NCBI GenBank assembly: GCA_003952965.2
Contig: CM025856.1
Location: 20,739,351-20,803,350, forward strand
DNA: 64,000 nucleotides
DNA from: Morella rubra
Lineage: Eukaryota > Streptophyta > Magnoliopsida > Fagales > Myricaceae
Reading direction: 5' to 3'
Numbering within the stretch: the first letter of the stretch is position 1; every line of letters begins with the position of its first letter. The translations under genes and the position numbers were made by a program. The notes below the pieces were generated by a model. The model ran no database searches. It was not told the origin of the DNA and saw only the letters and a list, made by a program, of their open reading frames with translations. Below are positions 34,389-47,496 of the stretch, one piece after another.

Positions 34389-35624
34389 TATCGTGGTATT
34401 TATGTTGGCAAGGCCTGCAAAATTTTGATAGGAATTGGAATTCTTTCATATGGTGGAATGGATATGAGATTTACCTTATTTTTGGAATTGGAATGAAATT
34501 AGAAATACTGGAATTTTTTATTACAGATTTTTTATTTTTATTTTATTTTTACTTGACTTGTGTGATTTATGTGATACAATTACTTATGTATGGTCATTGG
34601 AGTTTAGACTTTGATACTGGTAATAATATTTTGTTAGACATTTGTTATTTATGTATTTCTTTATTTGGATGTTGTATGAATTATTATAATTTTATTTAGT
34701 TTTTTTGTCTGTATATGTGTCGTTTATTGCTCACACATATATGGGCAAAAAGTACAAATTAAAATGACCATAAAAACATAAAATACTGTTATATCAATAA
34801 TCAATGATTAATTTATGACAATTATAACACACCCAAAATAAAAAAGGGTTTAAAGAAAATTCAAACCCCTAATCCGACCTAAAAAACGCACCAACTAGAA
34901 CCGGAAACAAAACGAGGAATTCAAGTACCCACCCTTAGATTTAGGAAAAAAAAAGAAAAAACAAGTACCCACCTTTAGGTCGTAGTGTTGGGAGTTGCGG
35001 ATCAAATTACTCTTTTGTTCTCAGCAGCGGTGCAAAGTACGGAAATAACTTTTGTTCTTCTGTTGTTTCGCTTATTTATTACCCTTGCCAAGGTGTCATT
35101 GTCATGGTATAACACAATGCGGCCATTAAAATAGTATTGTTTAAAGAAAAAACTTTTGTTTTAAGCAGAGTTATTTTTCGTGTGAAGATGGTCGAGGAAT
35201 AAAAAGATTTTTCAAACCTTGATCGAATCTTGGACGTTGGCGTGCGAGCCTTCCGGCTGAATCGCCGTATACGATCGTTTTGTGACTGTCAGATCTCTAT
35301 TACACTCGGCAAGATTATAATATAGAAGTGACAAGTGGGATGTTTCAATAATTCAATCAAGTGCGACGGGGTTTTCAAGTGTTGGTGACGGGGTCAGGGT
35401 GGAGCATATCCTTTGCTTATTGGTTCTTTCTCCTTGTCGTATGGCAAGAGAACAGAACAGCGGAAAAGACAAGCGTTCGCTCAATCAGTAACACGTGTGA
35501 GCGTGGGTCCAGATGTTTCCGATAGAGACTGCATATGAATAAAACGATTTCCTAGTGACCAGGTTTGTGCAAGCAGGACTGAGGAGCTGATGATGAGCTA
35601 GAGAGAGTCTGAGAGCCGAGGAAG

Positions 35625-38600
35625 ATGATGGGTTCTCTAGGTTTTCTTCAAACAACTGCTATCGGGTCTTTACCATATTATTCCTTTAGCAAGGTTTGCA
35701 CAAAAAGCAAGTGTTGTTTAAATTTCTGTTTGTTAAAACTTTTGGTTCATACGGCTTTGGAAGCTGAAAAGGAGTGATGTTATTGTTCGGCATAGATGCT
35801 GGTGCATTGGTGCTTTATGATTCACATTGGAAATTATGCTGTTGTTTTTTCTTAACAGCAAACGCCTTTGTAATATGTTTGATCAATCAGTCGAACATTG
35901 CCCCTTGGTCTTATGATGTTAAGTACATTGCTTTTCTGCAAATTGGTTGCCCGTTTTAACACATATGATCTTTGGCTGAATTTGAATAAAGGGTTCGTCT
36001 TACGGCACGATACAGATTTGTTTTAACTAGTAGTGTGGTACTTCTTTTCGGTGTTTGGTTATGTAATTCTATTATGGGATGAAAAATCTCATCAAACCCT
36101 CCATAAAAAAAAAATATAGATGCGCTATGTTAGTGAGTGCCGTTCTGCGTGAAATTTGGTAAATGAGATTGATGAGTTTCAACGTTATTACTGGCAAACT
36201 TTGGGTTGAAAAGATTTACCGTGTCTCGATTAATGAGATCATAAGAGGGGCACTTGGGTCTGTAACCCTTGATAAATACCCAACCACTAGTTCGTTTAAG
36301 AAAAAAAAAAATAACTGTGATACAAGTAGATGTACAGCAACCTCAAGAAGGGACATGGTAGGATCAATGTCATCCAAAGTTGTGCAAAACCTTAATATAC
36401 GAGGCATAGATATGGAAGAATAAAAATAGAAAGTTGACAGTTGTGAAAGAAACAATTGAGTTTCAAACTGGGACATGAGAATGGCAGGGTATATTTAAGA
36501 GTCATTTCTGTCAATTGAATACACCAGAATCATCCTATTGTCATGGTTTTGGTTCATCAATCTGCCTCGGAAAATATACAGCTTTGTGAGATTATATTGA
36601 AGCTAAATGAATTTGCATTGCCCACAACTTTATGTCTTTCTATAAACTTCTAAAGCTTTTTATGGTTCACTTATTTCGATTGTTTTGACAGCCATCAAGA
36701 AATAACCAACACCTTGCCAAACAACTTGTTGGAATGACCACTGGGTCTCAAAAATTGCTTGAGCACCAAACCTTTCTTTTTGCGTCAAGAATCGCAATAC
36801 ACAAAAGGGTATGTATGACTTTCTAACATGAACTTGTGCATCGGGGTGCAGCATTTCTCTTCTTCGAAAGAAATTTTATTGCAGTAGATGGTCTTTGCAA
36901 ATTCATTGTAGTATATGGACATTAAGATATTTTTCCTGCCAACTATTATTCTTGAGAATACTTCACATATATAAGCTGCGGTCTGGTGCATTTTCTTCTA
37001 AAGGTGCAGCACGGTTCCATGGTCTCAGCAATTGTAACAGATGACAGCTCGACAGTTACATCCACTGAGGAAGACACATATGATATAAGTATCCTGGGCA
37101 TTGACCGAGGGCTGGAACCATATAGAGATCACTTTAGATATAGAGTAGGGAGATATGTCGATCAGAATGCACTTCTTGAGAAACATGAAGGAGGTCTTGA
37201 GGAATTTGCACGAGGTGAGTAGCCTTTTCCAGATCTAAAATGTGCTTCCTTCCCCTTGGTGTTCCACTTTTCCGTGGAAAGCTGTTAATAATCACTCAAC
37301 ATTCTGTATCTTGCACAACCGCTAGTGTTTTTATACAGAGGACGTAGATCTATTTAGTTGACATTTTACTTAAAAGTGCCTATAGTAAATAACATACTCT
37401 AAGATGGATTGATATGCATACTTTGCTTCCAAAATTAATAGCAGCATGTTTAGTGCATGATTCTTTTTCTTTTTAATTACCCATTGACCACTTGAGCGAG
37501 TTCATGCCTGTTCTATGTTCACTAGCTTAGTATATTGTTTGATCTAGATTCCTTTTCAGTGTGAAACTCCTCTATTTGATTCATCCACTCTGTAGGTTAT
37601 TTGAAATTTGGATTTAATAGAGAAGAAGATGGCATTGTGTATCGTGAGTGGGCCCCTGCTGCTCAGTGAGTTTGTTACATTTTGAAATATGAATTCATTA
37701 TCTATGCTAGCTATTTAAATGATTAATTGATTATTGAACTATATATTCTAAATGTAGAGAAGCACAACTTGTTGGCGACTTTAATGGATGGGATGGTGCC
37801 AACCACAAGATGGAAAAAGACCAATTTGGCGTTTGGAGTCTCAAAGTTCCTGATTCTGGAGAAAATCCAGGCATTCCTCACAATTCAAAAGTCAAGTTCA
37901 GGTTCATGCATGGTAATGGAGTTTGGGTTGATCGCATCCCCGCTTGGATCAAATATGCCACTGTTGACCCTACAACATTTGGAGCACCATATGATGGTGT
38001 CTACTGGGATCCACCTCCTTCAGAAAGGTGCCAACCCTTAAACCTAATTTGGATTAAGTGCAGATATTTCATAGAGAAACAGAAGAAAAATGCATTTCAA
38101 GGGCCAATGCTGTCAATTCTAACTATCATCAAACATAATCTGTCAGTTCCTTATTCTTTCACATATTTATGATGGCTCCACTGGAAAATGGGTAAAAAAC
38201 AGAGCGAACTTTTCACCGATATTTAAGGATATCTCTACTTATGCCTGGCCTAGTTTGAATGAAATATGGGAGCTACTTTACTATGATTTTTCAAATTTTA
38301 GAGATATGCAAATAAGCAGTATTATTGACCTTTTCTTCCCATTATCATGCAGGTATCAATTTAAGTATCCCCGTCCTCCAAAGCCCAAAGCCCCACGAAT
38401 ATATGAAGCTCATGTTGGAATGAGCAGCTCAGAACCACGCATTAATTCATATAGAGAATTTGCTGATGAGGTTCTGCCTCGTATTCGAGGAAATAACTAT
38501 AACACTGTCCAGTTGATGGCTGTAATGGAGCACTCCTATTATGCGTCATTTGGATATCATGTTACAAACTTTTTTGCTGCAAGCAGTAGATCTGGAACCC

Positions 38601-41600
38601 CAGAGGACCTGAAATATTTGATCGATAAGGCCCATAGCTTAGGTCTAAGGGTATTGATGGATGTCATTCACAGCCATGCGAGTAACAATGTGACTGATGG
38701 CCTCAATGGCTTTGATGTCGGCCAAAGCTCGCAAGAGTCTTACTTCCACACTGGAGATCGTGGTTATCATAAATTATGGGATAGCAGACTCTTTAACTAT
38801 GCCAATTGGGAAGTTCTCCGCTTCCTTTTATCCAACTTACGGTGGTGGCTTGAAGAGTTCAAATTTGATGGCTTTCGATTTGATGGAGTAACTTCGATGT
38901 TGTATCATCACCATGGAATCGATATGACATTTACGGGGAATTATAATGAGTATTTCAGTGAGGCAACAGATGTCGATGCTGTTGTTTATCTGATGCTGGC
39001 AAATTCTCTGATTCATGACATCTTGCCAGATGCAACTGTAATTGCTGAAGATGTTTCTGGTATGCCTGGACTTGGTCGGCCTGTCTCTGAAGGGGGAATT
39101 GGTTTTGATTACCGCCTAGCGATGGCCATTCCTGACAAGTGGATTGATTACTTAAAGAACAAAACAGATGAAGAGTGGTCAATGAAGGAAATTTCCTGGA
39201 GTTTGACAAATAGGAGATTCACTGAGAAATGTATAGCTTATGCTGAAAGCCATGATCAGGTATGCAACTTTTGTATTCTTGTTTGTGTGTGGGTATTCTA
39301 ATTTCTATTTGCTGGCTTCCATCCTTGTGTAAAGGAAATGTCTTATGATTCAACAAACAATGAATGTTCAAGAATGAAATGAGAAGAAACAAAGGAAGGC
39401 AGCAAATATAGTCTTTATGTTTTTGTTCTCAAACTCCATGATTGTCAGTTTTCACCTCTTCCTCATGTAATTGTCATTATTAATCAGCTTTACTGGTGCA
39501 GGCCATTGTAGGTGACAAGACAATAGCATTTCTCCTGATGGATAAAGAAATGTATTCTGGCATGTCTTGCTTAACAGATGCTTCTCCTGCTGTTGAGCGA
39601 GGGCTTGCACTTCACAAGGTTTGTTTGTACTAGCATGTGGGAACTGCTTTCTTGGATTGTGGAATCCTAATTGGTTGATAATCTTTTCCTCAACTCTGTA
39701 TTCTCGTTTCCTTTCTTTTTACAAATGATTTTCTGGCTATAGCCATATGTGGTCTTACTACTCATTCTGGCCCCCTTCAGACGGCTAAATAATTGGTAGC
39801 AATCTGTGTATTATGCCTTTGTTATGGCTCTGACTTATTTAGTGGATACTAAGAAAAGCTAACCCTGGAGATATTTTGATGGATTGTAAATTTTCTTTGT
39901 TTTTCATTTTTTCTATTTGCAGATGATACATTTTTTAACTTTGGCATTAGGAGGTGAGGGCTACCTTAATTTCATGGGGAATGAGGTAAGCACACTGAAC
40001 TCCTGACTGCTCCATGGAATTGGCAGATGGCCAGTCCTCAATATTTTCTGACTTTTTTTTTTTTTTTATTTATTTCATTCGAAATATATGTTTGATTCTT
40101 CTGAGAGTTTCACTTTCACTTTCACATACTTGAGGAAAAAAAAAAAAATTTGCCACTCAAAAGATGAATTTGTTGCTTTAATGCGAACATTAACAGGTAA
40201 TTTTGGATTAGCAAATGAAGGAGATCTTTTTAAGCTGTCCAGGAGTATTAACCAGCATTCTTAAAGAAAACTTTTTTTCGTACATGTTTTTTTTATAGTT
40301 TGGCCATCCTGAGTGGATTGACTTCCCAAGAGAAGGCAATGAGTGGAGCTATGAAAAATGCAGACGCCAATGGAACCTGGTGGATACAGAGCACTTGAGA
40401 TATCAGGTGTGGTATCACATCTGTATTGGTTGAGTGATTCCTTTAATCCTAACCCTTCAGTTAACTCGGCACTACAATATTCAATGCAGTATGGCTAATG
40501 GACACTCCGAAATAGTGGAAAACATCAGAAAGACTCGTGAATTAAACACACAAGCACATTCCCACACGTAACACCAATACCCAAGTCCATGTAATACAAT
40601 ATTACAAATATTCTCTACACCTACCTCCATCCGACACATTCCCCTTTATTGAAGTGCTACACTTGCGTCCAGACTTCCATTATGGTTTCCATCTTTAACA
40701 CCTCTTAGGTCAATAAGTTGAAGTAAAGTGACTTGTCTGATGTATACATGTTAGGGCAGTCCAAGATTGGGGCTGTCAATGGGTTGGGTTCTAAACAACG
40801 TTTAAAACATATCTGACCAAATTAACGTCCAATTGTCATCCTTTGTTTGAATTCAAATCCATTTTCTCAGATTCAACTACAGTTGATTCCGATTAAAAGT
40901 CCAATGGATCATCCTGATTAAGATACATTATCGGAGGCATGAATTGTTAGATTTTCAAATGATATACCCTATGAGTTACTTAGGGTTTCCATCAAAATAA
41001 AAGTAATATTCAAGTAACGTATGCAGTTTTTTAAATATCAGCTTTGTCAAATGTGGAGGTTCAGATATGTTTCTGTTAGATATCCAATTCTTTACAAACG
41101 TACATCAAAGTCTATCTCTATTTTGGTCATTCCTAAGACTATGTTTGAGATGACCTGGTTAAGAACATTAGTCCTTAAGAGTCTGTTCATAGTCATGACA
41201 ACTTATGACCATGGTGGGCCTCAGTGATGGTGGACACTACATGTTCTGTCTCTATAGAGTGCACGAGGCACCTATACAGTATATTATATAGATTTTTGAC
41301 ATCATCTTTTTCTCTTTCCTTGGGAGTTGTACAGTTCATGAATGCATTTGACAGAGCTATGAATCTGCTTGATGATACATTTTCATTCGTGGCCTCGATG
41401 AAACAGATTGTGAGCAGCACAAATGAAGATGATAAGGTACAGATGACCCTGGGTGATCAATGTTCCTTTCAGGATAAATTACTCTTTCTTACCTTAACTA
41501 TAGTCATTTTCAATTTCCCTTGAATTATGAACTTGTGCACTCAATGGGCTAATTGTGTCATTGATCATCATGTCCCATGCTTATCATGAAGAAATATAAC

Positions 41601-43178
41601 CTCCCCCCCAAAAAAAACCAAAAAAAAAAAAAAAAGCAGACACATGCATAAGACAGGGATCTTAAAGTTAATTATAAAGAAAATGGAGAACCGTTAGTTA
41701 TAGGAATACACACTGGAATTGATCCCATAGCATAAGCATATATTGCTCAAATTTGAAGATCAGAAGAGAGAACTAATCCTCTTTCCACTAAGTTTGAGGA
41801 GTGGAAAATAAGTTCACAGATCTCCTATGAGCAACTAAAATCAAAAGTACAAATAACACTATAACTCTGTTTGGAAGGAGTAAACAGGTAGTAGTAGAAA
41901 GAGGGGAGCAGTTGATGGACTCTCTGCATTGATTTAAAGGAGTGCTCAAAGATTAATCTTTGCTTCTCTTTTAGTTTGGTTGTGCTAGCAGCTTAAATGT
42001 CTCTTTCATGTGAGCGGAAAAAATAAGAATGAGTTAAAATTGCTTGAAGTTCTTTCTTTAGCCCTGATCATATAAGTGCAACATGCTTCACCACTAAAAC
42101 AAGTACATGATTGTTTCATGTTACAGGTTATCGTCTTTGAGCGTGGAGATCTGGTTTTCGTGTTCAATTTTCATCCAGAGAATACATATGATGGGTATGT
42201 TCTTTTGAGTTATGAAAGGGACCTACTTCTTGTCTGCAAATGGAAGGTTTCTTTGTTAATAAGGAATAGCAGCATTCCAAGCGTTTAGTTTAGTTATAGA
42301 TTGTTTTATTGATGTGAATCTTGAACAACCAGGTACAAAGTTGGGTGCGACTTGCCTGGGAAGTATAGAGTTGCTCTCGATAGTGATGCGGGGGAATTTG
42401 GTGGACGTGGAAGAGTAAGGAACATCGTGGGCATAATCAAGCATGCTTTTTGTTGGCAAAGTTTGCTTTGACATAGGTGTCCCTATCATCACTTGATGGT
42501 CATCTCTTTGACAACCTAATGAATTTTTGGCCAGGTTGGTCATGATGTCGACCACTTCACATCACCTGAAGGGATCCCAGGAGTGCCCGAGACAAATTTC
42601 AATAATCGGCCCAATTCCTTCAAAGTACTCTCACCTCCTCGCACATGTGTGGTATGGTTGTCTCTTTGTCACTCCTAGTGTTGGTATTTTGTGGCAATCA
42701 AGTATTTCTTCTGTCTATGGAAAAAAAAAAGATGAATAAAATTAAATGATTACAAATTTAGGATCTTGTCAACATTGCTAAAGATTCAAGTTATCAACTG
42801 AATCATGTCGAGACTATCAAGTTAATAGATCTCGGGCCCTGATGACTTGCATTTTGGAAATCATATCTTCTGCCCGTAGTTACCGTGCAATGTGCCTGTC
42901 GGGAATTATAGGTGAATTGCTAAGTCTTTCATTGTTTTTCTAAGGCTTACTACATAGTGCCAGAAAGCGAAGCAGAAATCACTGCCAGTGACTTGGTTGG
43001 TGCGGATAAGACGTTAGCAGCAGACGTGGGAACTAAGCAGGAAAATTTTGAGGCGTCAGCTCCTGTGGAGGATGGCAATACCAGGCCAAGCGAGGTAGAA
43101 AGATCAGAAACAGAAGAGACAACCAAGATAAAAAAGCCAGAAGCAGAAGAGACCGGAGAAGGGACCGCAGATGAATAA
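35625..43178 (+). CDS. SBE1: starch branching enzyme I (1,4-alpha-glucan branching enzyme), plastidial, ~844 aa, 14 exons
   Basis: Cuts alpha-1,4 glucan chains and rejoins them by alpha-1,6 links, making amylopectin branches in plastids. Exons: 35625-35693, 36692-36808, 37004-37214, 37596-37665, 37758-38027, 38353-39259, 39502-39618, 39923-39985, 40299-40406, 41335-41436, 42127-42194, 42333-42414, 42535-42651, 42945-43178; frames close throughout. The first ~60 residues are Ser/Thr/Gln-rich with few acids, as in a transit peptide. CBM48 region: [22 protein letters not shown]13 motifs: DVIHSH (about 349), GFRFDGV with nucleophile Asp about 423, IAEDVSG with acid/base Glu about 478, and AESHDQ with Asp about 547. 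[20 protein letters not shown] identifies class I (family B). The last ~65 residues are Glu/Thr-rich. Exon 3 has two possible acceptors six bases apart (after 37003 or 37009), giving 844 or 842 residues. Confidence 0.95.
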
Positions 43179-44035
43179 ACTTTCATTCATTTGTCAGTAG
43201 TTTCGGTGCTGGAAAGGTGGTATTAGGCCTGTGAATAAAGAAAGGGATTCTCATTTAGGCTTGTTTATAAATAAGAGAAGAAACAATCGGTCATTGACTC
43301 ATTGTAATATAGTTGGCGAATCATTGTAATATAGTTGGCAGTTGCCATAAATGGGAATGTACCTTTGTGCATTGGCGGATCAATCTTTACTACGGACTCA
43401 CTCTGCTGTGCTTCTGCCTAACATTCTGTCTCAAAGGAGATCAAACGGTTTAGGGCACATTTGCAAAGCTACCTTTTGTGAAAATTTTGTAACTTCTAAG
43501 AATTTTTAGATACAAACATGAATTATGTCACAAATTTTTTAACTTTTTCAATTTTTACATCAACAGAGTTCTTAACAATATTATTTCTCTTTTCACTTTT
43601 CACTATCTCTCATAAAATTTTATTTTTTTTTTTTTTTCACTATTTTCTCACAAAATTCAATAAAACTCCAATCTCTTCAATTTTCTCAACATTTCTAAAT
43701 ATTTCAAAATTTTAAGTATGTTTTCCTGAAAACAAATTCTAATCCAGGCCTTTTCTCAAATACGCTCTGGAACTGGGCCAGAAGATGCTCTGAGTTTCTC
43801 CAAAAATAAAAACTGTTATTCACAAAAATTATCCATGTGCAGGATTTGATTGAGAGTATATAGCCAGGCCGGCCCATCTGCAAAACAGACGACATGGGCT
43901 CGGCCCAAAAGGTCCACAACGAACTTTGCCTCGGCCTACTAAGGTACCAGCCCACTACAATCTTGCTCTAAGGCACGCAGCGTTGAACTTGACGAAGTCA
44001 TTTTGGAATCCGAATCAGAAAAAAGAAAAAGAAAA
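43179..44035. other. SBE1 3' UTR and intergenic
   Basis: An aataaa is present at about 43233 (gtgaataaagaaag). The stretch 43455-43735 is very AT-rich, with gggcacatttgcaaagct at one end, and may be a MITE remnant. No gene is seen. Confidence 0.45.
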
Positions 44036-44040
44036 AAAGA

Positions 44041-44460
44041 AGCAGAAACAGAGAATGGAAGAGAAGAAGAAGCACAGTACAATCAGTGCCGACGTACAAC
44101 GAGCGTCTTAACATTGCCCTCCTCGTTTACCTCATATTTTTCGTTACAGAATTACAAAGGAACTTGCATTGATGCAAATTCGAATTTTAGGAAGGGCTTA
44201 TGCTCATGGCCTGAAGCATGCATCTGGGAATTTTGTTCGTAATCATGGAAGCTCATGATCTATCACACCACGTAAGTACGTCCGGGGGATTATCTACTTT
44301 GGAAAGCGTTCTCACTTTGTTTTCTGTGGCTTTTTTATTTAGGAAACAGTTGGAAACTGGTGCAAGCATAGATTCGTATTGGAACAACTCGCTGATGTCC
44401 AAGATTGTTCAGCATCCTTGTTGCAGTCGCAGTTGATGGGGAAATATTATAGGAAAGAGG
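44041..44460 (+). other. unrecognised exon-like segments, gene or relic uncertain
   Basis: After an acceptor-like tttcgttacag ending at about 44149, a frame reads ITKELALMQIRILGRAYAHG then LKHASGNFVRNHG before a stop at about 44256. After a second acceptor-like tttatttag ending at about 44341, another frame reads ETVGNWCKHRFVLEQLADVQ then DCSASLLQSQLMG. These look more protein-like than their surroundings but do not join into one frame with an obvious donor, and I recognise no family. It could be a small gene, a lncRNA or a decayed gene. Confidence 0.25.
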
Positions 44461-44474
44461 ATCTGAATCTGCCT

Positions 44475-44528
44475 GCTTCTTCTTCTTCTTCTTCTTCTTT
44501 TTTTGCTCTCTCTCTCTCTCTCTCTCAG
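44475..44528. repeat. compound (TTC)n / (TC)n microsatellite
   Basis: A run of ttc units (about 44478-44497) followed by tctctctctctctctctctct to 44528. Confidence 0.85.
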
Positions 44529-44852
44529 ATGTCTTCGCCTAATGTAACCCCCAGTTCAGCCTCACCAATAAGCTGGCAGATACTGACGCTATGGTCTTGC
44601 CTATCTGACCATGTTGTCCAACCCCTTCTTTCCTCCTGAACACATTTATGCATGGGGGGACTCATAACACTGGGAGTCTGGTAGCATATAATGTAATAAT
44701 ATAGACTAATGTATGATTCTTGAACTATATAGATTTAGGCTAATAGTGCAGATGTCTTTAAAGTAGTTCCCATAATGATTGTGTAGTCTCTGCGTTGTTG
44801 ACGACTTGATTCATAGTTCATTTATCTCCCACTTTTAGTGGATTAGACTTGA

Positions 44853-44972
<120 letters not shown>

Positions 44973-45499
44973 TAAAGGGAACCAGAGGGGGGCATGTCAG
45001 TGACCATTTTTCTTCTTTCTGCAACGTGGAAAATTAGGAATAGGCTTATATTTTATTTTTGATACGTTGTTTGTTTGAACTAAGAATGTCATAAACAGCC
45101 GAACTTTGCCCAAAAAATTAGTTTCTTTACCCAATATTTTAATAGCTTTCTCTTTATCCCTCCGAAAGGAGTAAACAATAGAAAGATAATTCCTAGTCCC
45201 CAAAATTAACACTATCAGAGGAATGTAAGTCTGGCACCATAAAAAACGAATCGTACAAAAGCCTATGGAATACACCTGGGATCACCACAGATAACAGAAG
45301 GCCTATGTCAGCCCCTTCACACAACTACTCATCCGAGAACATCGTTGCACTACAACCCAGATAGCAGAAAACTAAACCAGCAGATAGCAGGACAGTTTCT
45401 ATGGAAAACAATATAACAGATAGCAGGAACTAAACCAAGAATGCTTACTTAAAGAAGGAAGTTTCCATATTAGCAGCCCGTATAGAAACGTACCTAATC

Positions 45500-47025
45500 C
45501 TACGCAACACTTCTTTTGGTGATTCTAACCTTAAGGCCATGTTTCATATGAAGTACGACAGAAACGCTTGGCGAGACAGGATGACTTTCAACCACTGGTA
45601 CATGGTACTATGGTAGTTCCATATGACGGCGGTTGCTACGATTTACATTTGAATGAAAGCCATTGCCTTTCCCAAACAGCTCCTGGGGCCTCCCCCAAAC
45701 GATGAGAACTTGTAAGATGGCACTGATATGATTCCTCCTTGCTCCGAGATCCATCTCTCTGGCCTGTATTCCAAGCAATCTTCACCCCATATTTCCTCCA
45801 TTCTCCCCATTGCATACAGAAAAATTATGATCTTTGTATTTGGACCCACATGGCGGCCGCTTGGAAGAGTATCTGGTCCAACTGCGGTTCTCGGATCGAA
45901 AGCCACCACCGGATATAGCCGTAATGCCTCACATAACGCTGCATGAAGATAAACCAGTCTGTGCAGCTCTCGTGTACCAAAACACTCTGACATGTCATCT
46001 TTGACCATGACTTTCTCCTTCATCTCGTCTAGAATCTTTGCTTCCACCGATGGGTGCGTTGCCTCAAGCCAGAGACTCCGAGAGAGAGCCATACCCATGG
46101 TGTCACTCCCTGCCGCCATGAGATTGAACACGGTGTCCCTTAAAAATTTTTCCGTACCTAACGTGCCTCCTCCTTTATCCTCAAGCATCATATAAGCTGC
46201 CAACAAGCTGAAGTCAGCTTCCTCCATTTGGGTTCTGCTTCGGCTTAATTCTTCTCTCTTTGAAGAAATGCATCCATATAAGAATCTATCAAAGGTTTCC
46301 CAAGCTTTTCTCAGCTTCCTCTCTTGTCCCAATTGCAGCCATCTCTGAAACTTCCAACACCATTTTGGCAGGATGTGTCGGTACAAGGTTGCCTCTTCTA
46401 TCTCATCGAAAGCCTTTGCATACGTGCGCTAGGGAAAGTCCGGAGAAAGGGAAATTGGATCGAAGCCTAACACCATCAAGCAACTGTTATCGAATGTGAA
46501 CCGCTTAAAAACTTCTTGCAAATCTACCTGACTCTGTAAGTTGGAGATGTGATCGAGGACCAGAATTAAGCCATTCAACACCTTTTGTCGAACAACTTTC
46601 TCCAAAAACAGCTCGAACTTGCTGTATTTTATGATAGAATGCATCAGTTTTCTCTGTTATGCCCACCAATCTGAATCTGAATTAATGAGCCCACCTCCCA
46701 AAGGCTCCAGAATCTCCCGGATTTCGGTCCCTTTTTCAGAGTTGGAAAAGTTCTTGCTCAGAATGTGGTGGACGTTCACAGGATCACTGGTGAGGACAAA
46801 GTCCATGCCAGCAAACCAGGGGGGCCTTTAACGTCGACAGTGCCCCCGTAGTGTTTTAGAAACCGGTTTGCGCTCTCGTACATGTCCGACGCATTGCTAA
46901 GAAGCGCCAGAACCATTCCTACAACGGGCCAGTTCGTGATGGGTGAGTTCTTATTGCGTTTCCAATGGCCAAGAAAAACGAAGCAGAGAACTCCTAAGAG
47001 CATCACTGCGTACCCAGGTAGCCAT
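45500..47025 (-). pseudogene. CYP96A-like cytochrome P450 pseudogene
   Basis: The family includes fatty acid/alkane midchain hydroxylases of cuticular wax synthesis. Nearly the full length is readable on the minus strand without introns. The start ATG is near 47025, followed by ITNWPVVGMV and LKHYGGTVDVKGP. Conserved P450 motifs include the I-helix AAGSDTMGMALS, the ExxR region LCEALRLYP, EYRPERW and the haem-binding SSFGGGPRSCLGKAMAFIQM. It is disabled several ways. A small shift near 47013 puts the ATG out of frame. A C-run at 46821-46826 has two extra bases compared with KGPWFAG. In-frame stops follow SDWWA (TAA), DFP (TAG, about 46435) and AFIQM (TAA, about 45640). A late shift precedes PVVESHPVSPSVSVVLHMKH near 45600. 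The coding sequence would have ended at 45500. Confidence 0.9.
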
Positions 47026-47277
47026 TGGAGCTGTATGTACGAAGCTAATTGTGATGTTGTAAGATCCAGACGGTGAGTGGCCAGGTGGGTTTTGTAGACG
47101 AGGCGTAACCCGCCTCATCCGATCAACAGATATTTTACTCAGTATTTTCCGAAAACCCGACCAACAGAGACGGAGCTCAATAATGTGGAGTCAAGGGACG
47201 TTGGCGTGAGTCTCCACGGGCTCCTATGTTAAGGCCTATGTTAATTGTGTCTTTTTATGCTGTTTGTATTTATGTTG

Positions 47278-47333
47278 CTTTCTTTCTCGTTATTCGGTAT
47301 AATAGCTTTCTTTCTCGTTATTCGGTATAATAG
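47278..47333. repeat. perfect 28-bp tandem duplication
   Basis: Two identical copies of ctttctttctcgttattcgg plus tataatag, immediately left of the hAT target-site duplication at 47337. Confidence 0.95.
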
Positions 47334-47496
47334 CTTGCTGCGTACAGCGGCGTTCTAGCATATAAAATGAGGGGGTCGAATATCTAAGGTAAAATTATTA
47401 AAAAAATTTTTTGCGTTATGTAAAAAGTGTCTTAAAATTACAATATCGTAAATTAGGAACTAAAAACATTAAAAATAATGAAATACACTTACTAAA

